The position numbers and the translations under genes were made by a program. Positions 16,430 through 24,950 of a DNA stretch of 64,000 nt are shown one piece after another (positions within the stretch are counted from its first letter, which is position 1; each line of letters begins with the position of its first letter). The notes below the pieces were generated by a model. It searched no databases. It was not told the DNA's origin and saw only the letters and a list, made by a program, of their open reading frames with translations. Source of the stretch: Luteolibacter pohnpeiensis (GTDB taxonomy: Bacteria > Verrucomicrobiota > Verrucomicrobiia > Verrucomicrobiales > Akkermansiaceae); the NCBI RefSeq assembly GCF_016595435.1, contig NZ_JAENIJ010000004.1:1-64000 (forward strand), read 5' to 3'.

Positions 16430-17893
16430 ATGAAAAATTCCGATCAAGTCGATGAAAAACTGATCAACGAGGATCTCGCTCCGGTCCCTCAGGAACATCG
16501 AACTTGGTCGAAGTGGAACATTGCCGCCCTGTGGGTCGGGATGGCCGTTTGCATCCCGACTTATCAAATGGCCAGCAGCATGATCGGCGGTGGCATGACC
16601 TGGTGGCAGGCCTTGCTGCTCGTCTTTCTCGGCAACCTGATCGTGCTGGTCCCGATGACGCTCAATGCTCATCCGGGAACGCGATATGGAATTCCATTCC
16701 CGGTCCTGCTACGCGCCAGCTTCGGCGTTTATGGAGCAAATATCGCCGCAATCCTTCGTGGGATCGTTGCTTGCGGCTGGTTTGGCATCCAAACCTGGAT
16801 CGGAGGCGCAGCCATTTATTCCACACTGGCAATGGTCACTGGCTTTGACACCACGACGGCGATTCCCTTGCCAATGATCGGGGTGAGCATCGGTCAACTG
16901 AGCTGTTTCGTGGCCTTCTGGCTGCTCAATGTGTTTTTTATCTGGAATGGGATGAAATCCATCAAATGGCTGGAAACCATCAGCGCGCCATTCCTGTTAG
17001 TGATTGGCGTCTTACTGATGATCTGGGCGGTCACGAAAGCGAATGGCTTTGGTCCCGTTTTTTCCCAACCATCCGGCTATGCATCCAATCTCGATTTCTG
17101 GAAATCCTTCGGTGCCGGACTCACCGCCATGGTCGGCTTTTGGGCGACGCTTTCTCTGAATATCCCCGACTTTTCCCGCTTCGCCAAAAGTCAGCGAGAT
17201 CAAGTCATCGGCCAAGTCGCCGGTCTGCCCACCACCATGACCTTTTACTCATTCATCGGCATCGTGGTTACCAGTGCGACGGTGATTATCTACGGCAAAG
17301 CAATTTGGGATCCAGTCGAGGTCATCAGCCGCATCGGCAGCAAGACTCTGTCCTGCACGGCTCTGGTAGCTCTGGCCATCGCGACCCTTTCCACCAACAT
17401 CGCGGCAAACGTGGTATCCCCTGCGAATGATTTTTCCAACCTCTCCCCGAAGCACATCAGCTTCCGCACCGGTGGAATGATCACAGCGATCATCGGAATC
17501 TTCATCATGCCATGGAAGTTGATGGCGGATCCGAGCGGCTACATTTTCGTTTGGCTAATTGGTTACAGTGCCTTGTTAGGTCCTATCGCGGGGATCATGA
17601 TTGCGGACTATTTCGTGTTCCGCAAAAAGCACCTCGAAGTCGACGCGCTGTATCAATTGAACGGGATCTATCGTTTTACCAGGGGTTACAGTTTGGCAGG
17701 GATGGCCGCGTTCATCAGCGCCGTTCTTCCGAACTTGCCTGGCTTTCTTGCCGAGGTGCGGTGGATCAATCCGGATCATGTCCCAGAGTTTTTCAAACTG
17801 ATTTATCCACAGGCATGGTTCACCGGCTTTACCATCGCCATGCTGGCTTATTTGCTATTTCGTAAAATATCACCCGCGCCCATCCGGTCATGA
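16430..17893 (+). CDS. NCS1-family nucleobase/hydantoin permease
   Basis: A 487-residue inner-membrane transporter of about 12 helices. The NCS1 signature is at the N-terminus (NEDLAPVPQEHRTWSKWNIAALWVGM) with PTYQMASSMIGGGM in helix 1, followed by family motifs GTRYGIPFPVLLRASFG and WIGGAAIYSTL, and the unwound-helix region NIPDFSRFAKSQRDQ. Members take up uracil, allantoin, hydantoins or other nucleobases with Na+ or H+. Its place three bases after the dihydropyrimidinase stop, and overlapped by the aminotransferase, points to uptake of a pyrimidine or hydantoin as operon substrate. Confidence 0.9.
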   Translation: MKNSDQVDEKLINEDLAPVPQEHRTWSKWNIAALWVGMAVCIPTYQMASSMIGGGMTWWQALLLVFLGNLIVLVPMTLNAHPGTRYGIPFPVLLRASFGVYGANIAAILRGIVACGWFGIQTWIGGAAIYSTLAMVTGFDTTTAIPLPMIGVSIGQLSCFVAFWLLNVFFIWNGMKSIKWLETISAPFLLVIGVLLMIWAVTKANGFGPVFSQPSGYASNLDFWKSFGAGLTAMVGFWATLSLNIPDFSRFAKSQRDQVIGQVAGLPTTMTFYSFIGIVVTSATVIIYGKAIWDPVEVISRIGSKTLSCTALVALAIATLSTNIAANVVSPANDFSNLSPKHISFRTGGMITAIIGIFIMPWKLMADPSGYIFVWLIGYSALLGPIAGIMIADYFVFRKKHLEVDALYQLNGIYRFTRGYSLAGMAAFISAVLPNLPGFLAEVRWINPDHVPEFFKLIYPQAWFTGFTIAMLAYLLFRKISPAPIRS

Positions 17894-19224
17894 TCGATCT
17901 TCCTCCATTTGACTACACCCCCATGCCTTACACCGGTCCATCACCGGAGGAAATTCTATTACTACGCAAGCAGTATGTAAATCCGGCGATATTCCATTAC
18001 TACAAAAAGCCGATCACCATCGTCGAGGGGAAGGGACAATATCTTTTCGACGAAACCGGGCGCAGGTATCTGGATGGATTTGGCGGCATCGTGACCGTCA
18101 GTGTCGGACATTGTCATCCTGAGGTTCTTGCGGCGACCCAACTCCAGAACGAGACGATCCAGCATACCACCACCATTTATTTAAACCCGCAGATCGCGCT
18201 CTATGCCAAAGAGCTCGCGGCGAAAATGCCAGGGGATCTGAAAGTCTGTTATTTCGTCAACTCGGGCTCGGAAGCGAATGATTTAGCCATCCTCATGGCT
18301 CGTGCTTACACCCAGAATTATGATGTGATCGCACTGCGCAATGCCTACCATGGCGGAAGTCCGAGCGCGATGGCTCTCACATCCCATCACACCTGGAAGT
18401 TCAATGTCCCGCATTCGCATGGAGTCCATCACGCAATGATGCCGGACACCTATCGAGGCCTCTATGGATCAGCAGATCCAGATGCTGGGAAAAAATATGC
18501 GGCCGACATCGGCGAGACCGTCCGCTTCGCCACTTCAGGGAAAATTGCCGCGTTCATCGCGGAGTCGATCCAAGGAGTCGGAGGCACGGTGGTGTTTCCA
18601 GACGGCTATCTAAAGCATGCTTATGAGCAGGCACGATCATTCGGAGGGCTCTGCATTGCCGATGAAGTCCAGGCTGGCTTTGGCCGCACCGGCACTCATT
18701 TCTGGGGATTCGAAACCCAGGACGCGATCCCAGACATCGTCACCATGGCAAAAGGAATCGGCAACGGATGTCCCCTCGCCGCCGTCGTCACCACACCTGA
18801 GATCGCGCAGGCACTGGCAACCCGGATCCATTTCAACACATTCGGAGGCAATCCCGTCTCCATGGCACAGGGGCGCGCGGTACTTCGGGTGATTGAGCAA
18901 GAACATCTCCAGCAGAATTCGCTTGAGATCGGCAGTTATCTAACATCTGGCCTGCATAAGCTTTCGCAAAAACACACGATCATCGGCGATGTGCGCGGCA
19001 AGGGGCTGATGCTAGGGGTTGAGTTGGTCAAAGACCGGGATAGCAAAGCACCCGCCAGTGCCGAGTGCGCGGAGGTCTTTGAGCGTTGCAAAGAGCTTGG
19101 CCTGCTCATCGGTAAAGGCGGACTTTATGGAAACACCCTGCGCATCAAGCCACCGATGTGCATCCATCGCGCGGACGCAGATTTCATGCTCGCCGTTCTC
19201 GATGAAGTTTTTTCCAGCATCTAA
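17890..19224 (+). CDS. class III aminotransferase (AGXT2/beta-alanine type)
   Basis: A 444-residue PLP-dependent aminotransferase overlapping the permease gene by four bases (ATGA). PLP lysine is Lys288 in VTMAKGIGNG; the pyridine-nitrogen Asp258 is in IADEVQAGFGRTG; phosphate contacts are in NSGSEAND. The closest architecture is alanine-glyoxylate aminotransferase 2, which also uses beta-alanine and beta-aminoisobutyrate. In this operon it would convert beta-alanine to malonate semialdehyde for the dehydrogenase encoded by the first gene. The neighbouring steps, dihydropyrimidine dehydrogenase and beta-ureidopropionase, are not in the window. Confidence 0.9.
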   Translation: MIDLPPFDYTPMPYTGPSPEEILLLRKQYVNPAIFHYYKKPITIVEGKGQYLFDETGRRYLDGFGGIVTVSVGHCHPEVLAATQLQNETIQHTTTIYLNPQIALYAKELAAKMPGDLKVCYFVNSGSEANDLAILMARAYTQNYDVIALRNAYHGGSPSAMALTSHHTWKFNVPHSHGVHHAMMPDTYRGLYGSADPDAGKKYAADIGETVRFATSGKIAAFIAESIQGVGGTVVFPDGYLKHAYEQARSFGGLCIADEVQAGFGRTGTHFWGFETQDAIPDIVTMAKGIGNGCPLAAVVTTPEIAQALATRIHFNTFGGNPVSMAQGRAVLRVIEQEHLQQNSLEIGSYLTSGLHKLSQKHTIIGDVRGKGLMLGVELVKDRDSKAPASAECAEVFERCKELGLLIGKGGLYGNTLRIKPPMCIHRADADFMLAVLDEVFSSI

Positions 19225-19228
19225 CCCA

Positions 19229-20341
19229 TCATGCTGACTTCCGGCGGAACATGATGGCCGCGGTAGTCAGGGTGAAACTGCTGATAATCGCAAGCGGAAC
19301 GATGACGCTGATGATTCGATCCAACGAAGCATCTTTCAAAAACACACCCTTCACAATTTCCACAAAGTGCCGGACCGGATTGGGCCACGAAAGGATCTGG
19401 AGCCAATGAGGCATGTTCTCGACTGGGGATGAAAAGCCAGACAGGAGAATCGCCGGCATCATGAAGGCGAATGCTCCCAGAAATGCCTGCTGTTGGGTTT
19501 TGCTCAGAGCCGAAATCAACAGCCCCACTCCGATTAGCGCGAGAGAGTAGAAAAACATCCCCCCATAAAGCAGCAACAAACTGCCCCGGAATGGAACCTG
19601 ATAGATGAATACGGCCACAACCAGGATCATGGTTGCCTGAATAAAACTCACCATGATCGCCGGAACCGCTTTACCGATCATGATCATCTCAGGAGTGAGT
19701 GGGGAAACCATCAATTGATCAAAGGTCCCCTGTTCGCGTTCTCGGGCAACCGATAGAGCGGTGATGATCAATGCGCCAATCGTCGTGATGATTGCCACCA
19801 GATTGGGCAGGATGTAATTCACATAGTCCAGATTCGAGTTGAACCAGAATCGAGGAACCATTTCCGTGGGCAGAACACGACCGGCGGTCTTGGCACGATC
19901 TTTGGAGAACTGCTCGACGATGTTCTGGAAATACCCGAAAGCAATCTGCGAACTGTTCGATCTCCGGCCATCCAGCACGACCTGGATCGGAGAATCCTCG
20001 CCCGCCGCGAGTTTTCGCGAAAAATCCGGCGGAATCCGCACCGCCAGCAAAGCCTTTCGTTTGGCGATGACCTCTTCGACTTGGTCCTGGCTTTGAACTG
20101 ATAGAAATTGAGTAAAGGCTCCCGATGACGCGCAGCGCTGCATCAGTTCGACGGCAGCGGTTCCTTGATCTTCGTTGTAGATCGCAATCGACGCGTTCTT
20201 CACCTCCAGCGTTGCCGCGAACGGAAATAGCAAACATTGCATCACAACAGGCATGAACAACAGCACGCGCCCCGAACGATCGTTGAATAACGACTGAAGT
20301 TCTTTACGGATCAATGATCCGACACGGCGAAAGAAATTCAT
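19229..20341 (-). CDS. ABC-2 type permease (YbhR-like), last gene of exporter operon
   Basis: A 370-residue membrane protein: one N-terminal helix (VLLFMPVVMQCLLFPFA), a large periplasmic domain (about 50-175), then five helices, with the ABC-2 signature AREREQGTFDQLMVSPLTPEMIMIGK before the third membrane segment. It pairs with the similar permease upstream, overlapping its stop by four bases. Together with the double ATPase and the HlyD-type protein, this is the YbhG-F-S-R layout of drug/cation exporters in proteobacteria. The substrate is unknown. The stop faces the aminotransferase gene end, four bases away. Confidence 0.88.
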   Translation of the reverse strand: MNFFRRVGSLIRKELQSLFNDRSGRVLLFMPVVMQCLLFPFAATLEVKNASIAIYNEDQGTAAVELMQRCASSGAFTQFLSVQSQDQVEEVIAKRKALLAVRIPPDFSRKLAAGEDSPIQVVLDGRRSNSSQIAFGYFQNIVEQFSKDRAKTAGRVLPTEMVPRFWFNSNLDYVNYILPNLVAIITTIGALIITALSVAREREQGTFDQLMVSPLTPEMIMIGKAVPAIMVSFIQATMILVVAVFIYQVPFRGSLLLLYGGMFFYSLALIGVGLLISALSKTQQQAFLGAFAFMMPAILLSGFSSPVENMPHWLQILSWPNPVRHFVEIVKGVFLKDASLDRIISVIVPLAIISSFTLTTAAIMFRRKSA

Positions 20342-21468
20342 TCCATCCTCCTTCTGGTAAGTTTAGCGGTTAACCCAATGAACAGAGCGGAAGACGCCAT
20401 GAGCATGAGAATATCCGGCAGCAGCACACTCCAGAGTGAACCCGCCTGAAAGATGGTCTGCATGGAGCTTACGAAATACCGCGCAGGAATCAGATGCGTC
20501 ACCCCACGAAGAAATGGCGGCATACTAGAAATTTCGTAGATAAATCCCGATAACATCATCGCCGGCAAAAACGCCGCATTCAAGGCAGCCTGCGCAGCGT
20601 TGAATTGATTGCGGGTCGCAGTTGAAATCGCCAACCCGATGCCCAGCACGCTGAACAAAAAGAAGCTCCCCACCATACTCAATGCCAGAATCCCCCCACG
20701 AAACGGGACACGCAGCCCCCAGTGCGCGACGCCGACGCAAAGCAACAATGAAACCATGCCCAGCACATAGTAAGGAATCACCTTGCTAAGCAGAAGCTCC
20801 GCCCTCGTAACAGGCGAGGCCAGCAACGCCTCCATGGTCCCACGCTCCCATTCACGCGCGACCACCAGAGATGTTAGAAGGGCGCCGATCACGGTCATGA
20901 TCACGGTGATCGATCCGGGAATCAGGAAGTTCCGACTCTCCGCAGATGGGTTGAACCAATATCGTGGTTCCAGCACAATATCCCGCTGCAATTTCGTCCC
21001 ATGATCATCAGCGCGCTCCAGTTGCCAAGACTGCCACACTCCACTGACCGTGGAATTGACGAACTGGGCGATGTTCGGTTCGGAACCGTCCGCCACTAGC
21101 TGGACCGGGGCAGTATCCGATGCGTTTTCAAGACGCTTGGTGAAATCCTGGGGAATGATGACAAAGCCGCGGATCTGTGAATCGACCAGGCTTTTTTCCA
21201 TAAGTTCACGCGACTGAAAGCTTCTAACATCCAACCAAGCCGAATGGCGCATCGCGGAAACAAAGGCATGGGCGTCTTTGCCGGAATCCTCATTCAGGAC
21301 GCCGATTCTCAAGCGCGACGAGTCCAGATTGATCCCATAGCCGAAAATCAAAAGCATGATGACGGGCAATACAAATGCGATCAGATTGCTGCTGGGATCG
21401 CGGAATATCTGCAGGGTTTCTTTCCAACAAAGCGCCTTAAGACGTCGCAACGAAATCGATTTCATCAA
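20338..21468 (-). CDS. ABC-2 type permease (YbhS-like)
   Basis: A 376-residue permease paralogous to the next one: N-terminal helix (NLIAFVLPVIMLLIFGYGI), periplasmic domain with a conserved QVxLxxDG-type stretch (PVQLVADGSEPN), signature AREWERGTMEALLASPVTRAELLLSK, and five further helices. The start overlaps the end of the double-ATPase gene and its stop overlaps the next permease start, so the stoichiometry of the two half-permeases is probably set by translational coupling. It forms the heterodimeric channel with its neighbour in the inner membrane. Confidence 0.88.
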   Translation of the reverse strand: MMKSISLRRLKALCWKETLQIFRDPSSNLIAFVLPVIMLLIFGYGINLDSSRLRIGVLNEDSGKDAHAFVSAMRHSAWLDVRSFQSRELMEKSLVDSQIRGFVIIPQDFTKRLENASDTAPVQLVADGSEPNIAQFVNSTVSGVWQSWQLERADDHGTKLQRDIVLEPRYWFNPSAESRNFLIPGSITVIMTVIGALLTSLVVAREWERGTMEALLASPVTRAELLLSKVIPYYVLGMVSLLLCVGVAHWGLRVPFRGGILALSMVGSFFLFSVLGIGLAISTATRNQFNAAQAALNAAFLPAMMLSGFIYEISSMPPFLRGVTHLIPARYFVSSMQTIFQAGSLWSVLLPDILMLMASSALFIGLTAKLTRRRME

Positions 21469-23183
21469 CGGTCCTTTCCAGTCACGAGCTCTATAAATGC
21501 ATCCTCCATGGTCGGGTCAGGCATCTCATCGGTCGCCACCATTTCCTTCAGTTCATCGGGGGTGCCGTTGGCGATCAGTTGTCCGCGGTAGATCAGGCCG
21601 ATGCGGTCACAATACTCCGCCTCATCCATGAAGTGAGTCGTGACCATCACGGTGACTCCGCGCTCCACCAGACCATTGATGTGTGTCCAGAACTCCCGGC
21701 GCGTCACGGGATCCACTCCCGATGTGGGTTCATCAAGGAAAAGAATATCCGGTTCATGCATCACCGAACAGGCCAATGCCAAGCGTTGCTTGTAGCCCAG
21801 CGAGAGAGAATCGGTCCGGGCATTCCGGAATGGGCCGAGGTGGAAGATCTCCTCCATTTCCGAACATTTCTGCATTTGCGATTTACCATGCAGACCGTAG
21901 ATGCCGGAGAAAAACTCAAGGTTCTGGCGCACGGTGATGCCTGCATACAGCGAAAATTTCTGCGCCATGTAGCCAAGACGCTGACGGGCCTTTCCGGCGC
22001 TCTTCCGCAAATCCAGACCGACAACCACCGCTTGTCCAGAGGTGGGGACCAACAGCCCGCACATCATCTTGAAGGTGGTCGATTTACCCGCGCCGTTTGG
22101 CCCTAACAAACCATAGATCTCACCGCGATGCACATCGAAGGTGACATGATCGGTTGCTGTGAAATCACCGAATTTCTTGGTCAAATCAACCGCCTGAATC
22201 ACTGTGTTCCCGTCATGGGGAATCTCCCGCAAATGACGGGCTAGAATCGATTGCCCATCCGGCCCACCGCCGAGACGATCAATGAATGCGTCTTCGAATC
22301 GCGGTGCGACTTCCACCCAGCGAGCGGATTCACCGGCACCGATTTCCTCTGGCGGAAAGGGCTGGGCGTGATCGGTTAGAATCAGCCGCAAGTTGTGGCC
22401 TTGAATGGTCCCGTCACTCACTTCATCCCGCGCAAGGGCTTTTGCCAGCAATGGCCGCTTGCGGGTGTTCAGATTCTTCAAATGAAAGGAACGACCTTTC
22501 AGCGGTGCAGTCATCGCCGCTGGGGTGCCATCGAACAACAACTTGCCCTCATTCAGCACCAAGGTCGTGCCGCACATTTCCGCTTCGTCCAGGTATGCCG
22601 TACTCCACACCACGGCGATCCCTTGGTTCACCAAATCCTCCACCATCTTCCAGAGCTCTTTGCGGGAAATGGGGTCCACCCCGACGCCCGGCTCATCTAA
22701 CAACAACAGCTTCGGCTTGCCTAACAGGGCACACGCGAGGCCGAGTTTTTGTTTCATCCCGCCCGAGAGTTTTCCGGCAAATCGGGTGGTGAACCTCTTC
22801 AAGTCGGTAAACTGCAGCAATCGCTCGAATGTTTCATCACGTTCAGCCCCAACCACATTGCGTAAATCCGCATGCAGGTTGAGATTCTCGATCACCGTCA
22901 GATCCTCATACAATCCGAACTTTTGCGGCATGTAGCCGATATCACTGCGGACCGTGGCAACATCTTTTACCGGATCGACTCCCAGCGTTTCGACCTCGCC
23001 CGCATCAGCAGCGAGCAGCCCTGCGATGATCCGGAGGAGCGTGGTTTTTCCCGCACCATCCGGCCCCGCCAATCCAGTGATCACGCCGGTCCGGATTTCT
23101 CCGGTCACTCCATCCAGCGCGGGATTTTTCATTCCTTCGAATGACTTCCCCACATTGCGGAAACTGACAACGATGTCTGACAT
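21465..23183 (-). CDS. tandem ABC ATPase (YbhF-like)
   Basis: A 572-residue cytosolic protein with two complete nucleotide-binding domains. First domain: Walker A GPDGAGKTT, signature LSGGMKQKLGLACAL, Walker B LLLLDEPGVGVD. Second domain: Walker A GPNGAGKSTTFKM, signature LSLGYKQRLALACSV, Walker B ILFLDEPTSGVD. A linker of about 80 residues (KGRSFHLKNLNTRKRPLLAKAL) separates them. The first Walker A has Asp in place of the usual Asn. It powers the two permeases. One base is shared with the membrane-fusion protein's stop (23183), the tightest junction in the operon. Confidence 0.92.
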   Translation of the reverse strand: MSDIVVSFRNVGKSFEGMKNPALDGVTGEIRTGVITGLAGPDGAGKTTLLRIIAGLLAADAGEVETLGVDPVKDVATVRSDIGYMPQKFGLYEDLTVIENLNLHADLRNVVGAERDETFERLLQFTDLKRFTTRFAGKLSGGMKQKLGLACALLGKPKLLLLDEPGVGVDPISRKELWKMVEDLVNQGIAVVWSTAYLDEAEMCGTTLVLNEGKLLFDGTPAAMTAPLKGRSFHLKNLNTRKRPLLAKALARDEVSDGTIQGHNLRLILTDHAQPFPPEEIGAGESARWVEVAPRFEDAFIDRLGGGPDGQSILARHLREIPHDGNTVIQAVDLTKKFGDFTATDHVTFDVHRGEIYGLLGPNGAGKSTTFKMMCGLLVPTSGQAVVVGLDLRKSAGKARQRLGYMAQKFSLYAGITVRQNLEFFSGIYGLHGKSQMQKCSEMEEIFHLGPFRNARTDSLSLGYKQRLALACSVMHEPDILFLDEPTSGVDPVTRREFWTHINGLVERGVTVMVTTHFMDEAEYCDRIGLIYRGQLIANGTPDELKEMVATDEMPDPTMEDAFIELVTGKDR

Positions 23184-24169
23184 CAGTTGTGGGATGGATC
23201 GAGTGAAACCGTGACCGGCATCCCTTGGCGAAGGGTCCCATCGGAATCTGAAACCACCACCCGCAAGCGATACACCAAGGAGGTTCGAAGGTCCGGCGTT
23301 TCCACCGATTTCGGGGTGAATTCGGCTCGTGGCGAAACGAAACCCACACGACCGTGAAACACATGGTCCGGCTGACTATCCGATTTAAGCAAAACCGCTG
23401 TCCCCGGCGAGACCTGCCCAAGCTCTGACTCCGTCACGTATGCACGCACCCAGACTGGATCTTCCAACGAAATGGAAAGCACTGTGGTTCCTGCCTGCAC
23501 GATCGCCCCGGGTTCGAGGGCACGGGTAAGCAAGATGCCGTCGGCTGGTGCATGAAGTTCCACGTCATCCAATCGGGTTTGCGCGATATCCAGTGCTGCT
23601 TTGGCTTGGGCAACCTGTGCCTTGGCCGCTTCGATTTCTTCGACGCGATATCCGCTTTCGAGTTGTTTCAGATTTTCCTTCGACACCCGGAGCTTTTCGG
23701 TTGCGACGTCGAAATTCGTCTGGGCATCATCGAGTGCTTGTTGCGACACCCCACCGCCTGAAACGAGTTCCTTTTGCCGGACCAAATTTCGATTTGCTCC
23801 TTCGAGTGACGCTTCACTCTCCGCCATCGTGGCACGAGCTTGCTCGATTTCTTCAGTGCGGTAACCCGCTTGCTTCAATTGCAGTTCCGCCTCGGCACTT
23901 TGAAGAGACGCTTTGGCTTGCGCCAACTCATGTTGATAGGGAACGGCGTCCAAGGTGGCGAGCAGCTCGCCTTTCTTCACGGGATCCCCTTCATCCTTGA
24001 TGACTTCCTGCACGCGACCCGCCACCCGAAAGCCGAGATCGACCCCGCGGATATCGACGTTCCCGTAAAGTTTCAGCGGCTCATGAGCGGCCTCGTATTT
24101 GCTGTAAAAATGCCAGCCAACTGCACCGGCGGCGACTAACAGAATCAGTGGAATGATGATCTTTTTCAC
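23183..24169 (-). CDS. HlyD-family membrane fusion protein (YbhG-like)
   Basis: A 328-residue periplasmic adaptor anchored by an N-terminal helix (IIIPLILLVAAGAVGWHFYS). It has a split barrel-sandwich domain (NVDIRGVDLGFRVAGRVQEVIKDEGDPVKKGELLATLD and LHAPADGILLTRALEPGAIVQAGTTVLSI) around a long coiled-coil hairpin (about 75-200, with two near-identical GYRxEEIExA segments), then a beta-barrel. It links the inner-membrane ABC permeases to an outer-membrane channel not encoded here. It overlaps the regulator gene upstream by four bases. Confidence 0.9.
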   Translation of the reverse strand: MKKIIIPLILLVAAGAVGWHFYSKYEAAHEPLKLYGNVDIRGVDLGFRVAGRVQEVIKDEGDPVKKGELLATLDAVPYQHELAQAKASLQSAEAELQLKQAGYRTEEIEQARATMAESEASLEGANRNLVRQKELVSGGGVSQQALDDAQTNFDVATEKLRVSKENLKQLESGYRVEEIEAAKAQVAQAKAALDIAQTRLDDVELHAPADGILLTRALEPGAIVQAGTTVLSISLEDPVWVRAYVTESELGQVSPGTAVLLKSDSQPDHVFHGRVGFVSPRAEFTPKSVETPDLRTSLVYRLRVVVSDSDGTLRQGMPVTVSLDPSHN

Positions 24170-24861
24170 TGCGCTTTTCCTTTCGCTTGAAGTCCCTTGC
24201 AGATGAGTTCGATGTGCTCGTCCACCACGGCGGAAATCATCTCACCATGCTTGCGTTCGAGTTTTTCGAGACCCAGGCGCCGCAAAATCGTTGCGCGCGC
24301 GACGTTGAAAGCCATCACCTGGCCAAAGAGTGCATGCGTGCGGATCACGGCTTCCGTCGATTCCGCCTCCAGACCTGTCGCCATTGCCAGAAGCTGGGTA
24401 AAAGTCCGGTGTAGCGGATTTAATCCGTTTTCATACAAATGGTTAAAGACCGTGCTCGGCTTGGCTTGCTCACGCATGATCACATTCCGCAGTTTGCCGA
24501 TTTCTGCCCGCTCAATGTTCTCCATCAGAAGCGTAGTCAGCATGCGTTGCAGCAATTTACAGGCTGCATCGGGATCATCCTTCCCACTTTGCAGCAGAAC
24601 GGTGGCTTCCTCATTGATTCCTCCGAAAGCTTTCCAAATGTAACCCAGAATGCCATCCAGCACCTCTTCATACAGCTTCTCCTTGTTGCCGAAATAGTAG
24701 GAGATTGCCGCCACATTTTGCCCGGCAGCGCTCGCAATATCCCGGACGGAAGCGCCATCGTAGCCCTTTTCCCCGATTTTCTCCAACGCTGCGAGCAGCA
24801 GTTTATGCCGCGCTTGCTCACCTTTCGTCGGAGCCGGATCAAACAGAAAATTTGCGTTCAC
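24166..24861 (-). CDS. TetR-family regulator (CecR-like) of the exporter operon
   Basis: A 231-residue repressor. The HTH lies at about 17-62 (RHKLLLAALEKIGEKGYDGASVRDIASAAGQNVAAISYYFGNKEKLYEEVL). The C-terminal ligand-binding part with RAEIGKLRNVIMREQAKPSTVFNHLYE and HALFGQVMAFNVAR matches the CecR/YbiH (DUF1956) type that controls ybhG-F-S-R in enterobacteria. It is the first gene of the operon here, so it would repress its own transcription; a dyad at 24870-24887 just upstream of its start is the obvious operator candidate. Confidence 0.88.
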   Translation of the reverse strand: MNANFLFDPAPTKGEQARHKLLLAALEKIGEKGYDGASVRDIASAAGQNVAAISYYFGNKEKLYEEVLDGILGYIWKAFGGINEEATVLLQSGKDDPDAACKLLQRMLTTLLMENIERAEIGKLRNVIMREQAKPSTVFNHLYENGLNPLHRTFTQLLAMATGLEAESTEAVIRTHALFGQVMAFNVARATILRRLGLEKLERKHGEMISAVVDEHIELICKGLQAKGKAQ

Positions 24862-24869
24862 GACCGAAT

Positions 24870-24887
24870 CTTATACGACCGATTAAG
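24870..24887. promoter_or_regulatory. candidate operator of the TetR regulator
   Basis: CTTATACGACCGATTAAG has dyad symmetry of the form CTTA-nn-CG-nn-CG-nn-TAAG (12 of 18 positions). It lies nine bases upstream of the regulator start in the AT-rich 89-base gap after the RodA gene. Confidence 0.4.
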
Positions 24888-24950
24888 AAAAACAAACAAA
24901 TGTGTAATTTTTTATCAAAAAAAGTCCGATTTGTGAAAATTCGCCGTCAT

